Part shown: positions 60,220 through 64,000 of the stretch, piece by piece
Position numbering within the stretch: the first letter of the stretch is position 1
How the letters are laid out: each line of letters begins with the position of its first letter
Assembly (NCBI GenBank): GCA_947478845.1
Contig: CANJXC010000002.1
Coordinates: 124,001 to 188,000 of the forward strand
From: Spirochaetales bacterium
Lineage (GTDB): Bacteria > Spirochaetota > Spirochaetia > JABEVK01
Length of the DNA: 64,000 nt
Reading direction: 5' to 3'
Made by a program: the position numbers and the translations under genes
The notes under the pieces: model-generated
What the model was told of the DNA's origin: nothing
Database searches by the model: none
Seen by the model: only the letters and a program-made list of their open reading frames with translations

Positions 60220-61716
60220 TTAGAACTTCCCGGTGCCAAAGTTGACTCCGAAGTTCAGAGAAAGCTTGTTTCCCCCAAACTGGAGTGGGAACTGCGTTCC
60301 ACTGTTGCCCCACACCACGTTGGCGCCGAGGCTCAAGCTCAACTCGTCCCACGGACTGTAAGTGAAACCTGGTTTGGCCCAACCTGAGTTGTCGCTGAGG
60401 TTTTGTTGCACCAGAGTACTGAAGTTCACGTCGGACCCTAGAAGCTTGCTCAGGCTCACCAAGGCCGTCATGCTATGTTTAGCGGGGTTGGCCACATCTC
60501 CAAGCCCGTAAGTGCGGCCGGAAGTGTTGATCGCATCTATGTAGACAGCCTTCGTAGCGGCTAGCTGGCTCAAAGCGTAGGTGTTAAAGGCGCGCTGAGC
60601 GTAGGTGGCATCGTCGCTTCCAAAGGGGTTGTACCAGTACTCACCCCGTAAGCTGAAGTTTAGGTCGGTATTGCTGTAGCTGGCTCCTAAGGTACCGGTG
60701 TAATAGATGGCCGTGGCATCGTACTTTTTGATCGAATTGAAGATATCTTTTGTTCCAATCGTGGGAATCGTGACCGTACTAGAGCCGGAACCGTTCAGCA
60801 CATCGGCGCCGTAGAGCGCTATACCTTCTGAAAACAGGCTGACCTTGTTGAGTTCAGGTATGGGAAGGAAACCCAAGCCGGTATTGATGGTGGCTACCGC
60901 TTTTGGAGCGTTGTCTTTTTGGTAGAAGCCACCAACGGTGAGTTGGGCTTCGCCAACCAGGATATCTCCTTGCAGAGCATAACCCAAATCTTGCAGGGTC
61001 GGCGACTTCCCCGTGGTAAAATACTCGTCACGCAAGAGGGCATAAGCGGTGAGGTTGGCTTTAAGAGCTGGAATCGGTACCGTGACATTGAGAGCAACCG
61101 GACCTTCGCGGCTGGCGGTGGGGTCTGTGGCATCCTTAGCGGTGAGCGATATCACATCGCCGGGGCTATAGAAATAGGCCACTCCCCACGAAGCCGACTG
61201 TTTTCCGAAGCGAACGAATACCGCATCGGCTAGGGTTACGTCAGTGTACATTTCCCAGATTTTGATGTCGGGGACTTTCAAGGTTGCCGAGGTTGTGGAA
61301 AGGCTCGTGACGTAGGTCGCACCGGTGAGCACGGCCGTGTCGTTGGTGAACGGCGCGCCGGTTTTTAGCCCCAAGTGGAACCGGAAATCCTTGGTGGGAC
61401 GACCATCGAGGTTGAGCGAGCTTCGCAAACTGTAGCCCAACGCCTGAGTGAAGTTCTTGCTCGGGTCGGCGGCCTCAGGCCACTCGGTCCAACTTCCCGA
61501 CCAAGTGGCCCCACTGGTGACGCTTCCGCCCCACTTTAGGCCATCGGAGTTCTTCGAAAACTGGGCGGTCGGGTCAACGGTGCTCGCTGTGCCAGTTGTT
61601 ACCAAGGGGCCCGCATCGGCAAAGAAGTCATCTGCCGCAGAAGTGTCTGCAGAGTCTTGGGCAAACCCCAGCAGGGGAAGGGTGGCCAGCGCGAACAGCA
61701 ACAGCGTAGGTTTCAT
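60220..61716 (-). CDS. Outer-membrane beta-barrel protein of an ABC/LolA-like system (copy 2)
   Basis: A protein of 498 residues with a signal peptide ending LPLLGFAQ (about residue 20) and then the acidic AADDFFADAG motif. Beta-strand-rich throughout, ending NKLSLNFGVNFGTGKF with a terminal Phe as in outer-membrane barrels. VRFGKQSASWGVAYFYSP (about 168-185) matches the corresponding segment of the barrel at 11803-13050. It follows the LolA-like gene by 10 bases, in the same order as copy 1. Probable receiver or outer-membrane portal of the exported cargo. Confidence 0.77.
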   Translation of the reverse strand: MKPTLLLFALATLPLLGFAQDSADTSAADDFFADAGPLVTTGTASTVDPTAQFSKNSDGLKWGGSVTSGATWSGSWTEWPEAADPSKNFTQALGYSLRSSLNLDGRPTKDFRFHLGLKTGAPFTNDTAVLTGATYVTSLSTTSATLKVPDIKIWEMYTDVTLADAVFVRFGKQSASWGVAYFYSPGDVISLTAKDATDPTASREGPVALNVTVPIPALKANLTAYALLRDEYFTTGKSPTLQDLGYALQGDILVGEAQLTVGGFYQKDNAPKAVATINTGLGFLPIPELNKVSLFSEGIALYGADVLNGSGSSTVTIPTIGTKDIFNSIKKYDATAIYYTGTLGASYSNTDLNFSLRGEYWYNPFGSDDATYAQRAFNTYALSQLAATKAVYIDAINTSGRTYGLGDVANPAKHSMTALVSLSKLLGSDVNFSTLVQQNLSDNSGWAKPGFTYSPWDELSLSLGANVVWGNSGTQFPLQFGGNKLSLNFGVNFGTGKF

Positions 61717-61726
61717 CGCCGTCTCC

Positions 61727-62476
61727 TTATTCGTTCACTTTCTTGAGGTAGGCTTGGGTGAAAACCGTATCGGGCAGTTTTTGTAGGGAGAAGTTCTCAA
61801 TCTTGATGGTGGTCACTTCGTCTTTCTTCAGCATGTCTTGGATCCGGGTGAGCTGGGCAATGTATTTGCCTTCAACAGACAGGTACTTGCCGTACAGGCT
61901 GGTGCGAAGCAAGCGGTCCGACAACGAATAGGCTTCCGACTGCAGAAGGAGCCCTGTGGACTTATCTATCCAAATCTTCTGCTTCGGATAGGTCACTTCG
62001 TTGTTTTTACCCTTGAGCGTGAGCACCCAGGTCTCTAGCTTTCCGAGTGTCCCCGTCCCGGTTGAGGAGATTTCGTAATCCTCGCTGAGCGTCGAGTTCT
62101 GAAAGTCAGAGTTCTTGGCATTCGAGTCTTGGAAGTTTCCGCTACCGGTCTGTTTTGCGAACTTGCCGCTCGATGGATCGTAGAAAAAGATACTGCTGTC
62201 GAGTTTTAGGTAACCTTGACCCTTGTTGATTTCGGGCTTGAGGATGAGCAAGAGGAACTTGCTTTCGGTGTCGCGCCGGAAGTACTGGGCCTGCAACACG
62301 TTGTCTTCCACGCTGGGCTTGCGGGTTGTCACCGTGATCTGCGCCGAGATGTCGGTGGCTTTGAAATTGGTCTGCTCGTCAATTTTGGCCATGATGGCCT
62401 TGAAGTCCGGCTCGGCGGCAAAAGTCATAGAAACTAGGACAGCGAAGGCTGCACAGAAAAGCACGAATCGTTTCAT
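61727..62476 (-). CDS. Outer-membrane lipoprotein-sorting protein, LolA-like (copy 2)
   Basis: A protein of 249 residues from ATG 62476. Signal peptide MKRFVLFCAAFAVLVSMTFAA. AQYFRRDTESKFLLLILKP, NKGQGYLKLDSSIFFYDPSSGKF, KQKIWIDKSTGLLLQSEAY and the C-terminal KLPDTVFTQAYLKKVNE parallel the copy 1 protein strand by strand. Periplasmic carrier is the family-based inference. Confidence 0.82.
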   Translation of the reverse strand: MKRFVLFCAAFAVLVSMTFAAEPDFKAIMAKIDEQTNFKATDISAQITVTTRKPSVEDNVLQAQYFRRDTESKFLLLILKPEINKGQGYLKLDSSIFFYDPSSGKFAKQTGSGNFQDSNAKNSDFQNSTLSEDYEISSTGTGTLGKLETWVLTLKGKNNEVTYPKQKIWIDKSTGLLLQSEAYSLSDRLLRTSLYGKYLSVEGKYIAQLTRIQDMLKKDEVTTIKIENFSLQKLPDTVFTQAYLKKVNE

Positions 62477-62499
62477 GAAAGTATCCTTTGAGAAGTAAA

Positions 62500-63798
62500 T
62501 CAATTGGTGGTCCTAAGGGCTTCGGCCGGGGTGAGTTTTCCTGCCCGACGGGCGGGAAACAGAGCGGCTAAAGCTGTGAGGCCGGCAATGACGATAAGGT
62601 TGAGGGCAAAGGAGCCGAGATTCACCTGCAACTGCAGGTGGTTGTCCTTAAGCAGGATATTGAAGTCCTTCCAGGCCGATAGGTCGATCCACGACACCAC
62701 GACCAGCACAAACACTCCCGCCACAAAGCCCACGACAATACCCCCCAAGCCAAGAAAAACGGCTTCGTACAGGAATAAGTTGCGCACTTCTGGACGCTGC
62801 ATGCCCAGGGCGCGCAAGGTTCCAATTTCGCGCGTGCGCTCGTACACCACCATGCGATAAGTGTTTGTAATTCCCACCATGATCACCACAAAGAGCACCA
62901 GCAAAATTAGGAAGGCGATGAGGTTGAGGGTCTGGAAGATACCCTTGATGAAGCTCAGAATGTCATTGAGGGTGTAAAGGCTATACTTCACGCCCGTCCA
63001 AGTCTGATCACGGTACTGCTTCTGGGTTTCCTGAAGTCCCCCACGGGCGAAGAACGGCAAACCCTTGTCCTGCAGATCCTTGAGCAGGAGGGCCCCCCAC
63101 TGGTCGGCAGTTGCCACATCCTTCAGGTAGATTCCAAAGGTGGTAAACTCACCGGGCTTCATGTCACGCAGTGCGTTCACCCTATCAAGCGGAGCATAGG
63201 CACCCGCTAGACTGGCGGCGACACCTGGGTCCTTATAAATGGCCCTCAAGACGAAGTCGACGACATTCTGCTGGCCTGTGATGGTCTCACTCTGAACCGA
63301 AATCCGGTCACCGATCTGCACGTTGAGCTTTTTGGCCACTCCTTCTGAGATCACGATGTTGTCAGCGGCGTCAAAGTCGTCGAGCGATCCCTCGACAATG
63401 GTCAACTTGTCGTGGAGGTAGGTTCCTTGACCGAGGTTGACCCCCGAGAAGCTCTGGTAGGTCGTTGAAAAGTCGGAAACCAACGCAACAGACTGCACGT
63501 TGGTGGTCTTGGAAACGTAGCTGTAGGGAACCCGCAGTTTGTCAACGGCAGTCTGAAAGACCTCTGACTCCTTCAGAGTGAGGATGACCCGCCCTGTGGA
63601 AGTCTTTTCAGCTCCGCGTAAAATGACGTGGCCAGGAATTAAGTTGCTGATGTTGGCTTCCAGCGAAGTGATCAGGCTCCCAGACAGGCCATTAACAATC
63701 GTGATGACCAGAAGGCCAAAGGCAATGGCACCACCGAGCAACAAGGAACGGCGTTTCTGCCGCGAAAGATTCTTTAAAGCCATTGTGGCGACGGACAT
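62500..63798 (-). CDS. FtsX/LolCE-type ABC transporter permease (copy 2, second permease)
   Basis: A protein of 432 residues. N-terminal ALKNLSRQKRRSLLLGGAIAFGLLVITI, a periplasmic domain (about 45-270), then LIAFLILLVLFVVIMVGITNTYRMVVYERTREIGTLRALG with the FtsX coupling motif. The end is AALFPARRAGKLTPAEALRTTN. GGAGA before ATG 63798. Homologous in place to the gene at 13838-15163. Confidence 0.87.
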   Translation of the reverse strand: MSVATMALKNLSRQKRRSLLLGGAIAFGLLVITIVNGLSGSLITSLEANISNLIPGHVILRGAEKTSTGRVILTLKESEVFQTAVDKLRVPYSYVSKTTNVQSVALVSDFSTTYQSFSGVNLGQGTYLHDKLTIVEGSLDDFDAADNIVISEGVAKKLNVQIGDRISVQSETITGQQNVVDFVLRAIYKDPGVAASLAGAYAPLDRVNALRDMKPGEFTTFGIYLKDVATADQWGALLLKDLQDKGLPFFARGGLQETQKQYRDQTWTGVKYSLYTLNDILSFIKGIFQTLNLIAFLILLVLFVVIMVGITNTYRMVVYERTREIGTLRALGMQRPEVRNLFLYEAVFLGLGGIVVGFVAGVFVLVVVSWIDLSAWKDFNILLKDNHLQLQVNLGSFALNLIVIAGLTALAALFPARRAGKLTPAEALRTTN

Positions 63799-63807
63799 GA
63801 ACTTCTC

Positions 63808-64000
63808 CTATTCCGAGGCGATCGCCTTGAGCGGCGACACCTTGAGCGCGATAGAAACGGGGTAGATCCAGCTCACCACTCCGATAAAGAGGGTGAATCC
63901 GATCGAAAGTACAACTTGAACCAGACTCAGTTCAGGTTTGAGATTCTTGGAACCAAAAAGCACCTGCAGAAACTCGTTGTCGAGGGGGAGGCCGATCAGG
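63808..64000 (-). CDS. FtsX/LolCE-type ABC transporter permease (copy 2, first permease), C-terminal fragment
   Basis: The frame is open to the window end; about 63 residues are visible. The last helix VVLSIGFTLFIGVVSWIYPV is followed by the cytoplasmic tail SIALKVSPLKAIASE, equivalent to the end of the permease at 15173-16594 (YPIRVAVDISPLKAMSGV). Its stop is 9 bases before the next permease, as in copy 1. The ATPase and any regulator of this copy would lie beyond position 64000. Confidence 0.8.
   Translation of the reverse strand, partial: LIGLPLDNEFLQVLFGSKNLKPELSLVQVVLSIGFTLFIGVVSWIYPVSIALKVSPLKAIASE

Noticed and set aside
1-64000. CRISPR array, transposase, integrase or tRNA attachment site
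   Set aside because: No regularly spaced repeats, transposase motifs or cloverleaf-like sequence were seen in either strand; intergenic gaps are too short to hide them.

Overview
This 64 kb window looks like chromosomal DNA of a free-living, double-membraned bacterium, most probably a spirochaete (Spirochaetota). The assignment is inference. It rests on signal peptides ending in FAQ or SAQ, a divergent FliG-type motor-switch paralogue, chemosensory genes, a two-domain HTH-receiver regulator, and class III ribonucleotide reductase beside cytochrome bd oxidase, which fits a facultative or microaerophilic anaerobe. Genes are densely packed with many ATGA/GTGA overlaps. No rRNA, tRNA, CRISPR array, insertion sequence or prophage was seen. 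No gap exceeds about 300 bases; the longest are 32637-32906 (nrdD/FliG control region), 47451-47627 (hairpins and terminator), 9509-9659 and 17925-18072 (divergent control regions).

Layout. 1-4640: end of a C39-peptidase-like gene, a beta-rich exported protein, SrkA-like kinase, methyltransferase, Nudix hydrolase, a membrane-anchored TerB-like protein and a UlaG-like metallohydrolase. 4665-11825: a carbohydrate catabolic region with Gfo/Idh and SDR dehydrogenases, a 3-hydroxyisobutyrate-dehydrogenase-like enzyme, RpiB, and DhaL and DhaK encoded on opposite strands around a divergent control region with two palindromes. 11803-17924: TetR - LolD-type ATPase - two FtsX-type permeases - LolA-like protein - outer-membrane barrel. 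The same order reappears, incomplete, at 60220-64000. 18073-28211: an MCP - CheW - CheW-like - CheB - CheR - CheA operon continuing into two class III nucleotide cyclases whose active-site residues are complementary. 28248-36575: DUF2200, amine oxidase, a split anaerobic ribonucleotide reductase, FliG-like, TM2 and AlgH proteins, and a serine hydrolase. 36646-44737: recC-recB-recD. 44753-53608: aldose epimerase, a ferric-reductase-like membrane flavoprotein, rubredoxin/DUF2231 protein, cydAB, UbiA-type prenyltransferase, CobW GTPase and a degenerate SDR. 53658-60216: a pentameric ligand-gated ion-channel homologue with aroA, pullulanase, rplM-rpsI and two response regulators.

Four systems stand out. 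(1) The chemosensory operon ends in a cyclase pair: one protein keeps both metal-binding Asp residues but has lost the transition-state Asn/Arg, and the other has the reverse pattern. This predicts an obligate heterodimer with one active site. The CheA of the same operon appears to have lost its phosphorylatable Hpt histidine. (2) The class III ribonucleotide reductase is split: NrdD stops at its CPKC motif, and the glycyl-radical motif is on a separate 149-residue protein fused to a CPQC thioredoxin-like domain. (3) Two syntenic copies of an ABC permease / LolA-like / outer-membrane barrel system suggest an uncharacterised trans-envelope lipid or lipoprotein route. (4) A divergent tetrose/triose-type catabolic regulon splits DhaK and DhaL across the control region.
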